From positions 1 to 26,345 of the IMG/VR virus record IMGVR_UViG_3300032284_003154: a DNA stretch of 26,345 bases, one strand, 5' to 3'. Position 1 is the stretch's first letter. Each line of letters starts with the position of its first letter. Source of the stretch: a virus. The notes under the pieces are model-generated. The model saw only the letters and a program-made list of their open reading frames with translations. It had not been told where the DNA came from and did no database searches. A program made the position numbers and the translations under genes. This document shows positions 7,641 through 15,985 of the stretch, piece after piece.

Positions 7641-8265
7641 AAAATTTATTAAATCTAATATCTATTATATTAAATAATTTGTCATAGTTTAAATGGCAGT
7701 AGTCGGAAAAATATTCCATTTTTGTTAACCCATCATTATTTATCAATTGGTCAATAATTGAAATATGTGGTATATTATTTTCTTCACATTTATCTCTCAT
7801 TTTACTATCCCATAGTTTACTTATTATATTTCTTGTTAAACAGTCTCCAAAGATAGGTTGTGATGGATCATTGCTATGTGGATCTGTTGTTGATGGGTGC
7901 CCGCCCCAACCTATAACTCTATAACCCATTTTAGATAAAGAAATGTGTGTATTGAAAAACCGGTCAATACATTCTGATACAATATCATTAATTGGAATAT
8001 TTCTCTCATTTGATTGGAGTGGTAGATGCCATCTACAATCGACTTCACCAACTACTAATAGTATGTAGTCTTTTTCTTTATTTATAGCTGAGTTATTAAT
8101 AGCATTTATTAAATTTTGGTAATGGTGTTGCATGAAATTATATGCTATAACTGGACCTAAAGAAAAACTTATGAAATTTTTATTTTTATTTTCTCCTATA
8201 CCAATTGTGCCGGGTGATGAATTTGTAAATAAATGAGCATGACTATTACCAAACGTATATATCAT
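7621..8265 (-). CDS. SGNH/GDSL-like hydrolase
   Basis: A 214-residue protein starting MIYTFGNSHAHLF, in which G6-N7-S8-H9 resembles block I of the SGNH family with Ser8 as nucleophile. GEVDCR at 73-78 fits the block III region. GWGGHP at about 119-124 is a further loop. Asp188 and His191 in SDYCHLNYD fit the D-x-x-H catalytic pair of block V. SGNH proteins in surface-glycan clusters usually add or remove acetyl or similar ester groups. No signal peptide is visible, so the site of action is probably cytoplasmic. Its start overlaps the FkbM stop by four bases (ATGA) and its end overlaps the GDPD-like start by 20. The assignment rests on motif spacing, and the exact reaction is unknown. Confidence 0.6.
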   Translation of the reverse strand: MIYTFGNSHAHLFTNSSPGTIGIGENKNKNFISFSLGPVIAYNFMQHHYQNLINAINNSAINKEKDYILLVVGEVDCRWHLPLQSNERNIPINDIVSECIDRFFNTHISLSKMGYRVIGWGGHPSTTDPHSNDPSQPIFGDCLTRNIISKLWDSKMRDKCEENNIPHISIIDQLINNDGLTKMEYFSDYCHLNYDKLFNIIDIRFNKFYDTNSA

Positions 8266-9089
8266 AGATTTTTAATATATTTTTTATTGATGTAAATAAC
8301 ATCAATTTCACCAATATTTGATTTCAAATACTCATATGGTATATCATCAATTCCAATATCCATTACTTCTTTATGAGCGAAATGGTATGATATGATTTCG
8401 ATAAATCCATATGATTTTAAGTATTCATCTAATTCATCTTTTATTGTCGAGTTCTCGTATATATGATCAATTCCTACTTCGGTACAAATTGCTTTTACAT
8501 CGTATAGATATTCACCTATGCCACCAAAAACAACTTTTTCTGCTCCTTGTACATCAACCCAAAGAATGTCTATTTTATCAACGTTACTCTTTTTGCACCA
8601 ATCATCTATTCTAATAATTTCAACTTCTATTTCAGACTGTTTCCAATCTCTACTTCTTATGTGATCGTTTATTTTATACAAGGATGATGATCCCACATTA
8701 ACGTCTGATATAAAAAAACTAGCTTTCCCATCATAATCACCAACAGCTTTGTTGACTATTTCAATATTATATCCATTAACTACATCTGAAATCAAACCTA
8801 TTTGATTTGGATTGGCCTCAAACGCCACGATTCTAGCATCTGGAAACCAATTTCTAAATTCTACACTTTGATGACCATCTCTACTTCCTATATCAAATAT
8901 ACACCTGATTTCATCAAAGTTTATATGAGATGATATGACCTCTATAAAATTAAATGTCCAGTATATATTTATTGGATATCCTGTGATATACTTATCGATA
9001 TCAACATTATTAATGTATTTGATATTTTCAATTATATTGGTTTCTATTTTTCTATATTCTAGTGGAAATACAATTGGTTTATTCTTCAT
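8262..9089 (-). CDS. FkbM-family SAM-dependent methyltransferase
   Basis: A 275-residue protein with the FkbM core. FDIGSRDGHQS (65-75) is the SAM-binding motif I, VAFEANP (88-94) supplies the acidic residue after strand 2, and KAVGDYDGKASFF (about 114-126) is the family-typical segment. RIDDWC and ILWVDVQGAEKVVFGG follow at about 155-185, matching the 'xDVEGxE' motif of FkbM. These enzymes O-methylate sugars or polyketides, and in glycan clusters they usually cap sugar residues. The first 60 residues are an extra N-terminal segment with no clear motif. It overlaps its neighbours by 4 and 11 bases within the same operon. Family is clear; acceptor unknown. Confidence 0.85.
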   Translation of the reverse strand: MKNKPIVFPLEYRKIETNIIENIKYINNVDIDKYITGYPINIYWTFNFIEVISSHINFDEIRCIFDIGSRDGHQSVEFRNWFPDARIVAFEANPNQIGLISDVVNGYNIEIVNKAVGDYDGKASFFISDVNVGSSSLYKINDHIRSRDWKQSEIEVEIIRIDDWCKKSNVDKIDILWVDVQGAEKVVFGGIGEYLYDVKAICTEVGIDHIYENSTIKDELDEYLKSYGFIEIISYHFAHKEVMDIGIDDIPYEYLKSNIGEIDVIYINKKYIKNL

Positions 9090-9936
9090 GAAATGTTTTT
9101 ATATAAATTTTTGTTTTATTGGATATATATTCTATGTGTTCATCTGCCATAAAATGTAATCTAGTTATTCTATCACCTAATATATCTAATAGATTGCAAT
9201 ATTTATCAATGTTTATGTCATTTATTGATGAGCATATATACTCAAAGTTTGTGTTTCCTATTCTACTATTTTTCATGCTTTCTGATAATGACTCATCTAA
9301 AATAGAGTCTATGTCAATACATTCAGTAATATTATTTTTTTCTATAAACTGACAGTATAGTTGATATTCAAAGAATATTGTTGATGATAACATTTCATAT
9401 GTATTGGAATACTTTTTTTCTAAATATAAGATTAGAGATTTGCATATTTCATAGTCAAAATACCAGTAGCTCTTAATGAAGTACCATCTGTTTGAAATAT
9501 GGTCAATAATATTATTTAAATCATTAATCATATTAGACTGTATAAATTGAGTTTTATTTTCAGTATAATAAATTTTATTATCTATATTTTTGAAAATATC
9601 ACTCATATAAAAGTTTTTTATACATATATTTTCCGAATCCATCACTATTGCATTTTTTTCAATGTATAGAATACTTAAAAGTTTTTTTAGAGATTGATGT
9701 GAATATTTATCAATATATTTAACTTTTGTCTTGTATATAGAATATACAATTTCGTCATAATTTAATATTTCCACAAAGCTATATGATTTTAAATCATTAA
9801 ACAGTTCTATATTATGATTATCAACTACAAAGTATATTTTAGTTTGATCCTTATCGAGACAATGTGTATCATAACTATTTAGAAAACTTCTATTAAACTT
9901 GATATGCTTTTCATATGATGGTATTATAATATTCAT
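9079..9936 (-). CDS. Glycosyltransferase-like protein (DUF6492 type)
   Basis: A 285-residue protein that opens MNIIIPSYEKHIKFNRSFLN, like a GT-A-type fold first strand with a 'PSY-H/D' start. IYFVVDNHN comes next (about 34-42). HQSLKKLLSILYIEKNAIVM (about 79-98) leads to MDSENI, where the usual DxD is D-S-E. This 'QQ..KL...+++DSD' layout is what I associate with DUF6492 and related families. The rest is Ile/Asn/Tyr-rich with no further motif. It is probably a sugar transferase of the glycan cluster, with an altered metal-binding triad. The start codon overlaps the preceding stop by one base (TAATG). Family call moderate; donor and acceptor unknown. Confidence 0.5.
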   Translation of the reverse strand: MNIIIPSYEKHIKFNRSFLNSYDTHCLDKDQTKIYFVVDNHNIELFNDLKSYSFVEILNYDEIVYSIYKTKVKYIDKYSHQSLKKLLSILYIEKNAIVMDSENICIKNFYMSDIFKNIDNKIYYTENKTQFIQSNMINDLNNIIDHISNRWYFIKSYWYFDYEICKSLILYLEKKYSNTYEMLSSTIFFEYQLYCQFIEKNNITECIDIDSILDESLSESMKNSRIGNTNFEYICSSINDINIDKYCNLLDILGDRITRLHFMADEHIEYISNKTKIYIKTFHEE

Positions 9937-11312
9937 TATGACTTTTTATAAAAATTTTCCATATAGTAATTTAAATCCTCTGGTGTGCCCAATCCCCACA
10001 TTTTTTCCACATTGAATATTCTTATTTTCTTATTATCCTCAATAGCTTGATTGAAGACTGGACAAACATAAAACTCATTATTCACTCTTATATCCTTTGA
10101 TATCATTCTCTCAGCATACTTAACAAAATCAGACCCATGCTTCCAGTAATAATAACCAACAGTTGCGATATTGGATATTGGGTTTTTCTCAGCTACCTCT
10201 GTTGCATACCCATTTTCATCTATTTTAACAAAGGACCATTTTGGGTGTGTTGCTTCAAATGTTACTATTCCACCATCGGAATCTGTTTCTTGCATTTTAT
10301 ACATAAACTCATTTGAATTCCATTCTACAAATTGGTCGGAGTTAGCAAATAATAATGGGTAATCATTATTTATATGTTCCTTTGCTAAAAGAGCAGTACA
10401 TGCTGCTCCTTCTGTTATTCCATCGACTTCTACAATCTTACAGTTTGGTGTTATTAAATTTAATAGTGTATCTAAATTATACTTTTCTCTGTGAGACTTC
10501 TGAACAACATAAATATAGTTTGCTTCTATATTTAAATTTTCAACAACTACTTGTATCATTGGTTTATTTTTAACATCTATAAGAGGCTTGGGGAATGTAA
10601 ATCCGGCTTTTTCAAATCTGGATCCAGCTCCAGCCATTGGTATTAAAACGTTTAATTTATTATCGGTCCATCTAGGCATATGTTTAGTGTTATTTTTTTC
10701 TATTTCTTCTATTCTGTTGGTTATATTTTTATAATTGACATCTGTTGGGTTTAAAACCCTTAAAATATTTGATTTAGTTCGATGAGCAGCTAGTAGACCA
10801 TATGGTGAATCTTCAATAATTAATGTCTCCTCTGGTGTTACTCCAATCTCTGATATTGCTTTCCAATACATTTCTGGATGAGGTTTACTATTCTTAACAT
10901 CTTCATTTGATATTATCACATCAAAATATTCTATTATATTTAGTTTTGATAGAACCATGAGTACCGTTTTTCGGATTGAGTTTGAACAACATGCTATTTT
11001 ATACCCATCTGATGATAATTTTGATATAGTTTCAACAAGTTTATCATTTATATCTATATTTTTAAGGCTTTCAATTGTTAATCTTTGTTTTTCTACCCAA
11101 ATACTTTTATAGTGATCAGCTGAGAGACCCTTCTCTTTTGTTAACATCTCCAATTTCTGGTTAGTTTTTAGACCATCATACTTATTTAAGTGTTCATCCC
11201 AGGTTATGATGTATGATTTATCAATTTTTGATAATGACTCATTTAATGTATCATAATGTATTTTCTTAGCCTCAATTAAAACGCCATCCAAATCGAAGAT
11301 TATTAGTTTCAT
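9936..11312 (-). CDS. HAD phosphatase fused to a sugar nucleotidyltransferase
   Basis: A 458-residue two-domain protein. Residues 1-205 are a HAD subfamily IA phosphatase: DLDGV (7-11) with nucleophile D7, CCSNS (108-112) as motif II, SKPHP (142-146) with Lys143 as motif III, and IEDSPYG (166-172) as motif IV. Residues about 220-455 are a nucleotidyltransferase. IPMAGAGSRF and FPKPLI (224-245) form the NTP-binding signature, FANSDQF at about 320-326 is the metal-binding region, and WGLGTPEDL near the end is typical of sugar-1-phosphate transferases. Such a fusion could dephosphorylate a sugar phosphate and activate a sugar phosphate as an NDP-sugar for the cluster. It lies 26 bases after the upstream stop. 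The domains are clear; the substrates are not. Confidence 0.85.
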   Translation of the reverse strand: MKLIIFDLDGVLIEAKKIHYDTLNESLSKIDKSYIITWDEHLNKYDGLKTNQKLEMLTKEKGLSADHYKSIWVEKQRLTIESLKNIDINDKLVETISKLSSDGYKIACCSNSIRKTVLMVLSKLNIIEYFDVIISNEDVKNSKPHPEMYWKAISEIGVTPEETLIIEDSPYGLLAAHRTKSNILRVLNPTDVNYKNITNRIEEIEKNNTKHMPRWTDNKLNVLIPMAGAGSRFEKAGFTFPKPLIDVKNKPMIQVVVENLNIEANYIYVVQKSHREKYNLDTLLNLITPNCKIVEVDGITEGAACTALLAKEHINNDYPLLFANSDQFVEWNSNEFMYKMQETDSDGGIVTFEATHPKWSFVKIDENGYATEVAEKNPISNIATVGYYYWKHGSDFVKYAERMISKDIRVNNEFYVCPVFNQAIEDNKKIRIFNVEKMWGLGTPEDLNYYMENFYKKS

Positions 11313-11338
11313 TTTTTATTTTTATTTTTTCTGATATT

Positions 11339-11980
11339 TTACCTTATATCTTTTATGTATATAGCAGATAGACTTTTAAATTTATTTAACCTAATAATAG
11401 ACCTATCATTTATAACATAATTAAGATTATCTCTTATTCTTTTTGACCACTCAACATCTTCTCCCTCTCCCCATGAGAGATTTTCATCTAGTTTATTTTT
11501 CAACATGAATTCTTTTTTGGATATCCAATAGCTACCGGATATGTACATATATTCTACTTTAGAGTAATCATAATTTGGTAAGATTATTGAGTGACCATTT
11601 CTAAAGCAAATATCTGGATCATCCCATGCACACCAGTCTCTAAATCTACTCCCATCTGAATTTAGAATTCTGTTCATACAAACATCAAAAAATTTTACAT
11701 CTTTTTGATTTTCATACCAATCCGGGTCTAAGAGTAGATAGTCGTGCATATAGATTATATTTTCATATTTCGCATTTTCTGTTATTATATTTTTCTTCCT
11801 TGTTATCCAATTAGTCTTTATGCTTTCATCAAATTGTATATGATTTATTTTACTATCCATGTATGTATTCTCACCACCAACAATTATTATTTCAAAATTT
11901 TCAATATTTTGGTTTTTTATTGAATCTATAACTATACTATTTACTCTATTAGATGTTATTATACCAAATGTGCAATCCAT
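11339..11980 (-). CDS. Glycosyltransferase, GT2-like (GT-A fold)
   Basis: A 213-residue protein beginning MDCTFGIITSNR, followed by FEIIIVGGEN (about 28-37), the usual first two strands of a GT2 domain. YMHDYLLLDPDWY at about 75-87 provides the acidic metal-binding region. ISGSYWISKKEF and then LSWGEGEDVEWSKR (about 165-180) match the 'W-x-E-x-ED' loop of inverting GT2 and GT27-type enzymes, where the second Asp or Glu is the likely catalytic base. It is shorter than most GT2 enzymes (over 250 residues), so it may be a minimal domain. It is separated from the upstream gene by four bases and from the downstream one by 26. Glycosyltransferase is well supported; specificity unknown. Confidence 0.75.
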   Translation of the reverse strand: MDCTFGIITSNRVNSIVIDSIKNQNIENFEIIIVGGENTYMDSKINHIQFDESIKTNWITRKKNIITENAKYENIIYMHDYLLLDPDWYENQKDVKFFDVCMNRILNSDGSRFRDWCAWDDPDICFRNGHSIILPNYDYSKVEYMYISGSYWISKKEFMLKNKLDENLSWGEGEDVEWSKRIRDNLNYVINDRSIIRLNKFKSLSAIYIKDIR

Positions 11981-11984
11981 ATTA

Positions 11985-12641
11985 TTAATTAATTTTTATT
12001 CCTCTATATAGTTTATAGAATGAATTTATATCGCTATTTTCCTGTATGTCTGATATGAATTGGTAATCCACACTATCACATAGTTTTGGATTACTACCAT
12101 CAAATACATGGTGCATAAAGGTAAGAGGATGTGAAAGTAAATTATTTTTCAAGTAATAAGACCTGTCTAAATTATTTATAACATTCATAAATATCATTTT
12201 GTATTTTGATGGAAAAGCAAAAAAGTTGTCAGTTACAAATCTTACATTTATATCATTAACCACTCTATCCCAGTTTCCCTTCTCTCTAAATAGAAAATTA
12301 AATTTATTATAGTCTATATTAAAATCACTTATATTCTTATTAAAGAATATGTCAAATCTAGTACATATGATAAAATCAACATCATCATCAACATTATTCA
12401 ATGCTTTTATATATGTTCCTCTCTGTGTGTTTTCATCAATATTTAGAAAAAGCGACTTTACTGGATTATATGCTTGAATTATATCATCATTAAATTGTGA
12501 ATTATATGTAGTTATGTAATATCTGACATCAATTTCTTTAAAGAAATTTTTAATATTATCAACACAATTTCTCCAATCTCTTTTTTGTAAAGAATTGCCA
12601 TCATAGTATGACATGCCTATTAAACAAACTGCTATCCTCAT
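11985..12641 (-). CDS. Putative glycosyltransferase (GT-A-like)
   Basis: A 218-residue protein starting MRIAVCLIGMSYYDG, a short first strand with a glycine. VRYYITTYNSQ follows at about 39-49. DFIICTRFDIFF at about 94-105 ends in R-x-D, the position of the DxD motif in related capsule and phage glycosyltransferases. VNDINVRFVTDNFFAFP and LLSHPLTFMHHVFDG lie toward the C-terminus. No signal peptide or membrane segment is visible. It overlaps the upstream gene by four bases. I recognise the general layout of GT-A enzymes but not a named family, and the acceptor is unknown. Confidence 0.5.
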   Translation of the reverse strand: MRIAVCLIGMSYYDGNSLQKRDWRNCVDNIKNFFKEIDVRYYITTYNSQFNDDIIQAYNPVKSLFLNIDENTQRGTYIKALNNVDDDVDFIICTRFDIFFNKNISDFNIDYNKFNFLFREKGNWDRVVNDINVRFVTDNFFAFPSKYKMIFMNVINNLDRSYYLKNNLLSHPLTFMHHVFDGSNPKLCDSVDYQFISDIQENSDINSFYKLYRGIKIN

Positions 12642-13348
12642 ATTTTATATAAATTTTTTATGAAACAATAGTCTTCATCAGATAACAATTTATAAGTATG
12701 TGGCGATCGGTTCCAATTTTCTAATAACATACCTTTTGTGAATATGTGAGTAAAGTCAGTAATCGCTGGTATAGTTCCAAAACAATCGTATCCATCGTCA
12801 ATTGATAATAGATGTGAATCAACTTCCCATTGCCACAAATTATCGAATAAATTCAAATATTTGAGGAAGTATTCCTTTTTCCAAATAGAATTTGTTGCTG
12901 ACATTTTATGCCTTTCACCTTTAATGTTTTTGTAAACAGTAAACTCATTTTCAGTACACACAACTTCATGTTTTCTAAAAGTATTATCCAATGTCAATCC
13001 AAATCTTCCGATATTACCATTCTTTTTCATATAATTCAAGATGTCTTGAATCATATTCACATTGACTTTTTGAAAAATAGGTTTATCATCAACCTCAAAT
13101 ATAAAATATTCTTCCTCTGTTTTTTCAAAAAAATTAAAAAGACTTCTACAAACAATATCAGGACCTAAATCTTTTCCCAAGGAAATAAATTCTACAAAGT
13201 CACTTTTTACAGTAGGTTCTGAGTAACCTAAAACAACTACTTCCGATTCAGGATAATACTTTCTGTAAAAGTATTCTACAAGAAGTATCGTCTTATCGAC
13301 TAGTTTATCAGAGGTTAGTATATAATTTTTTATCATTTTAAAATTCAA
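12638..13348 (-). CDS. Putative glycosyltransferase (236 aa)
   Basis: The protein opens MNFKMIKNYILTSDKLVDKT and has EVVVLGYSEP at about 35-44, followed by EEYFIFEVDDKPIF at about 79-92. In that segment V-D-D could be the metal-binding acid cluster. NSIWKKEYFLKYLNLFDNLW (about 152-171) and QWEVDSHLLS (172-181) resemble the C-terminal acceptor-side helices of phage and cyanophage glycosyltransferases, where W-E-x-D recurs. No membrane segment is seen. It overlaps its neighbours by 11 and 4 bases. The call rests on this pattern and on the surrounding cluster; I do not recognise a named family. Confidence 0.5.
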   Translation of the reverse strand: MNFKMIKNYILTSDKLVDKTILLVEYFYRKYYPESEVVVLGYSEPTVKSDFVEFISLGKDLGPDIVCRSLFNFFEKTEEEYFIFEVDDKPIFQKVNVNMIQDILNYMKKNGNIGRFGLTLDNTFRKHEVVCTENEFTVYKNIKGERHKMSATNSIWKKEYFLKYLNLFDNLWQWEVDSHLLSIDDGYDCFGTIPAITDFTHIFTKGMLLENWNRSPHTYKLLSDEDYCFIKNLYKI

Positions 13349-14036
13349 TTTTTATCCATTTTTCTTCTAAAAAAATCTTTGGTGTCCAATTCCAAATAAC
13401 ATCTTCGTAATAAATTGATGTGGCTTTGCTATTATAACCCAATATGAAAGAATAGGTACCCTTACTTAGAATTAAGTTGTCAAATGCCATTCCGAAAATT
13501 AAATCTTCCATCGGTGAAGAATGATACAGTTCTACCTGCAAAAAATTATTCAAAATTCTATTGATTTTAGGATGATTTGGTGAATCTGTAATTAAATAAC
13601 CTTTTTTCAATCCCCTTTTTTCTAAAATATTGATAGCTTTCTCGAAATACTCATAGGGACAATCTCCAAAAATACTCTCAACATCTCCTAATCGATAGTG
13701 AATTGAAAATTTATCGTTATGTTTCATCTCAACTTCCAAAAATCTCTTCTTAATTTCTTTCTCATATTGATTGAAAAATTCTTTCATTTGAAAGTAACCA
13801 TCAAAATGGTATTTTTTATTTTCAATTTCATTAGAGTTTAAAAGATCCATAAAATTTGTCTCGTTAACAATAATAGGTTCTGAATCAAATTCGTTTTCAC
13901 CATAAATTGTCTTTATTAAAGGCTCAAAATTATTTCTATCATTAATTTTTAAATTGAATTTCTCACCAAAAATAGAAGCAGCTAAGTATTGAATTATATT
14001 ATTACAGAGTCTACCATTATATTGAATAGTAATCAT
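13338..14036 (-). CDS. GT11-type alpha-1,2-fucosyltransferase-like protein
   Basis: A 232-residue protein whose start, ITIQYNGRLCNNIIQYLAAS, mirrors the 'GRLGNQ-x-x-Q' opening of family GT11. HYRLGD at 113-118 matches the H-x-R-x-GD motif (usually HVRRGDY) that binds GDP-fucose. LITDSPNHP at about 148-156 and FGMAFDNLILSKGTYSFILG at about 185-204 match the later family motifs (the 'D.. LM..cd..I.sNSTFSWW' region, here altered). GT11 enzymes are usually about 280-300 residues, so this is short. Known members transfer L-fucose from GDP-fucose to galactose in alpha-1,2 linkage. With gmd in the same cluster, a 6-deoxyhexose product is a coherent inference. It overlaps the methyltransferase gene by four bases. 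Confidence 0.72.
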   Translation of the reverse strand: MITIQYNGRLCNNIIQYLAASIFGEKFNLKINDRNNFEPLIKTIYGENEFDSEPIIVNETNFMDLLNSNEIENKKYHFDGYFQMKEFFNQYEKEIKKRFLEVEMKHNDKFSIHYRLGDVESIFGDCPYEYFEKAINILEKRGLKKGYLITDSPNHPKINRILNNFLQVELYHSSPMEDLIFGMAFDNLILSKGTYSFILGYNSKATSIYYEDVIWNWTPKIFLEEKWIKIEF

Positions 14037-14596
14037 TCTATTATTTCAATTTTTTCATCTGAAAAGCTAACTAATCCACTTCCACTCCAATGCCCAATAT
14101 CTGTCAAATCATATTTATCGTGGGTTACTGAGTTCCAGAAATTTTTCATACCTTCATTAAGATTGATATCATCGAATAAAACTATCCCTTTATAGTTTAT
14201 TCTTTTTAATAATTCATAAAACCTGACTTCTTGAATCCCATCATGTGGATCGATGTCCAGAGAAATAAATTTTGCTGAATTTATTATTTCTTCATCTTCT
14301 AAATTTATATCTTTTGTAATATTTTTTAGATTTTCATATTTAAACCAATCACTGTGGAACTTTTGAACAATATCATATGTAAAAACTCTATTAGTTTTAT
14401 TCTGCGATAGTGCTAAGGACGAATGACCTTGTGCGGTTCCAACATCAAACAATATTTCATCCTCATATAAGCTACTAAGGTAAACAAGTAGCCGGTAGTG
14501 TTCATTTTTGTTTTTTAGATAAGGATAATACATCAAATCAATCTGACTATAAAAATCCAATTCTATTTTGTTAATTTCACTTTTTATTATTCTCAT
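14033..14596 (-). CDS. Class I SAM-dependent methyltransferase
   Basis: A 187-residue protein. LFDVGTAQGHSSLAL (about 49-63) is motif I of a Rossmann methyltransferase, with the Gly-rich SAM loop in GTAQG. RVFTYDIV (about 70-77) supplies strand 2 with an acid. FISLDIDPHDG (about 111-121) is the acidic strand 4, and GIVLFDDINLNEGM (about 136-149) is strand 5 with the DD pair of the Methyltransf_24 type. It is short, so it is a single-domain enzyme with no acceptor domain. It probably methylates a sugar or lipid-linked glycan of this cluster. It overlaps both neighbours by four bases (ATGA), the tightest coupling in the block. Confidence 0.78.
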   Translation of the reverse strand: MRIIKSEINKIELDFYSQIDLMYYPYLKNKNEHYRLLVYLSSLYEDEILFDVGTAQGHSSLALSQNKTNRVFTYDIVQKFHSDWFKYENLKNITKDINLEDEEIINSAKFISLDIDPHDGIQEVRFYELLKRINYKGIVLFDDINLNEGMKNFWNSVTHDKYDLTDIGHWSGSGLVSFSDEKIEIIE

Positions 14597-15339
14597 AAAT
14601 TTTCTATATATTTTTTTGATATTTCTGTTGTAGCCTGATTTTCACCTCTGGTTTGACCTACAAAAAGCGAATCAAATCCACTTCCAATATCCAACAAGGT
14701 AACTTTAGTATTATGATTTAGAATCCTATATATTAAATAGGGAGACATTGGACCCACACTAAACAAAATTATTGAATCGTCTTCAACTTCGACTAGAATA
14801 TTTCCTAAGATTTCTTCAAAATTATTAAAAGCGTTAATCAAAGGAATTTCTATATATTTGTCTATATCCAAGACACAATTTATTTCTCTAAGTCTCCAAG
14901 GACCAACATAAATTTTTTTTCTCTCGGATTTTTTAATTTTTTGTAAGAATTTAAAAAGAAAATCATATTCCATATTACCCCAACCCATCATTATTAATTC
15001 GAATGGCTGAATTGAATTTAATTTTAAGTTATAATGATTTTTCAAAGAGTTAAAAAAAGATAAATTAATATCGTCGTTTATATTTATTGGTGGATTCGAA
15101 AAATACCAATCCGGAAAATAAACATATGGATTTTGAGATAAATACACCAGGGACTCTATCAATTTATTTCCTAAATCTAAAGACAGATCGTGTTGATCAC
15201 AATTTTTTCCACCTCTTCTTGCCATACAGATTATCTCACCATCCCCATACTTAACGTGTGTAAAATTTTCTTTTTTTTCAATTTTATCCGAATACATTTT
15301 CAGATTTTTTTCTAAAAGTTCTTTTCTCATCTTAAACAT
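14593..15339 (-). CDS. GT-D fold glycosyltransferase (DUF1792-like)
   Basis: A 248-residue protein. HVKYGDGEIICM (about 28-39) carries the D-x-E motif (D33-G34-E35) in the same 'xxGDGE' context as GT-D enzymes, where it binds the metal and donor sugar. FPDWYFSNPP comes at about 84-93. ILFSVGPMSPYLIY (about 205-218) and VTLLDIGSGFD (about 225-235) match the conserved C-terminal half of the fold, with a Gly-rich turn and a 'DxGSxxD' segment. The GT-D fold was defined from the Fap1 glycosylation pathway of streptococci, where it adds a glucose to a serine-rich adhesin glycan. That family link makes a glycosyl addition to a protein-linked glycan plausible here. It overlaps its neighbours by eight and four bases. 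Confidence 0.7.
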   Translation of the reverse strand: MFKMRKELLEKNLKMYSDKIEKKENFTHVKYGDGEIICMARRGGKNCDQHDLSLDLGNKLIESLVYLSQNPYVYFPDWYFSNPPININDDINLSFFNSLKNHYNLKLNSIQPFELIMMGWGNMEYDFLFKFLQKIKKSERKKIYVGPWRLREINCVLDIDKYIEIPLINAFNNFEEILGNILVEVEDDSIILFSVGPMSPYLIYRILNHNTKVTLLDIGSGFDSLFVGQTRGENQATTEISKKYIENL

Positions 15340-15985
15340 TTCTTTTTATCCAATTTTTTCCGTCATAAACACAAGTTTGTATTCCTAGAAATTTTTGTGG
15401 TGGTAGTATTAAACATCTTTTATTTAATTTCATGAAGTTAAATAATTCCCATTCAATACAAATATTTGTCTTGAATTCTGGTGGTTGATTTTCACAACCC
15501 ACATACTTATAGAAATCTTTTAGAAGTTTGATTTTTATTTTGAACCAAAAAGTATGAACACCAGTCGGTAGATTCGGATAGATATCGCTATCATCTTTGG
15601 CCACACAATCAAAATCGTTATATTCATTGATATTTAGGTTCTGAAGTTTATACCTACCACTCATTTTATAAATAAAATCTTCTTCATCTGATTCGATATT
15701 TTTGATTATTTCGATAAGATGTGATATCTCATTCATTCCTTTGTTTAAAAAGGTATTTTCTTTTTGAGAATAAAAAACTCGAAACCCACTCTGTTCTAAG
15801 TAATCAAAATTTTCTTTTACTCTTGTCTCTAGGATAACTACCTCGTCAAAAAAATTTGAAAAATTTTTTAAAATTTCAAACGAATTTTTATATTCCTCTA
15901 TTCGACTTGCAAAGTCCATATTAATTTCTGAACACTCTTTTGGTTCAAGATGAGCCGTAGTAACGATTAAAATATTTCTTCCCAT
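15332..15985 (-). CDS. Putative glycosyltransferase (217 aa)
   Basis: The protein begins MGRNILIVTTAHLEPKECS, a first strand followed by a turn. FFDEVVILETR (about 44-54) and GFRVFYSQKENTFLNKGMNE (about 66-85) follow, and the 'NKG' sequence recurs in phage and polysaccharide-cluster transferases. FIYKMSGRYKL at about 101-111 fits the 'I-x-KM-x-GRY' motif of these families. The C-terminal part has PTGVHTFWFKIK and a Cys pair. Metal-binding acids may be DDSDIY (about 126-131). I do not recognise a named family. Location within the cluster and the KMSGRY segment point to a GT-A-like enzyme. It overlaps its neighbours by 19 and eight bases. Confidence 0.5.
   Translation of the reverse strand: MGRNILIVTTAHLEPKECSEINMDFASRIEEYKNSFEILKNFSNFFDEVVILETRVKENFDYLEQSGFRVFYSQKENTFLNKGMNEISHLIEIIKNIESDEEDFIYKMSGRYKLQNLNINEYNDFDCVAKDDSDIYPNLPTGVHTFWFKIKIKLLKDFYKYVGCENQPPEFKTNICIEWELFNFMKLNKRCLILPPQKFLGIQTCVYDGKNWIKRNV

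Noticed and set aside
10360-10373. Further TATAAATA matches on the - strand inside coding regions (for example near 8088 and 10366)
   Set aside because: Such all-A/T octamers are expected by chance at this base composition, and these lie well inside genes without a gene start at the proper distance.
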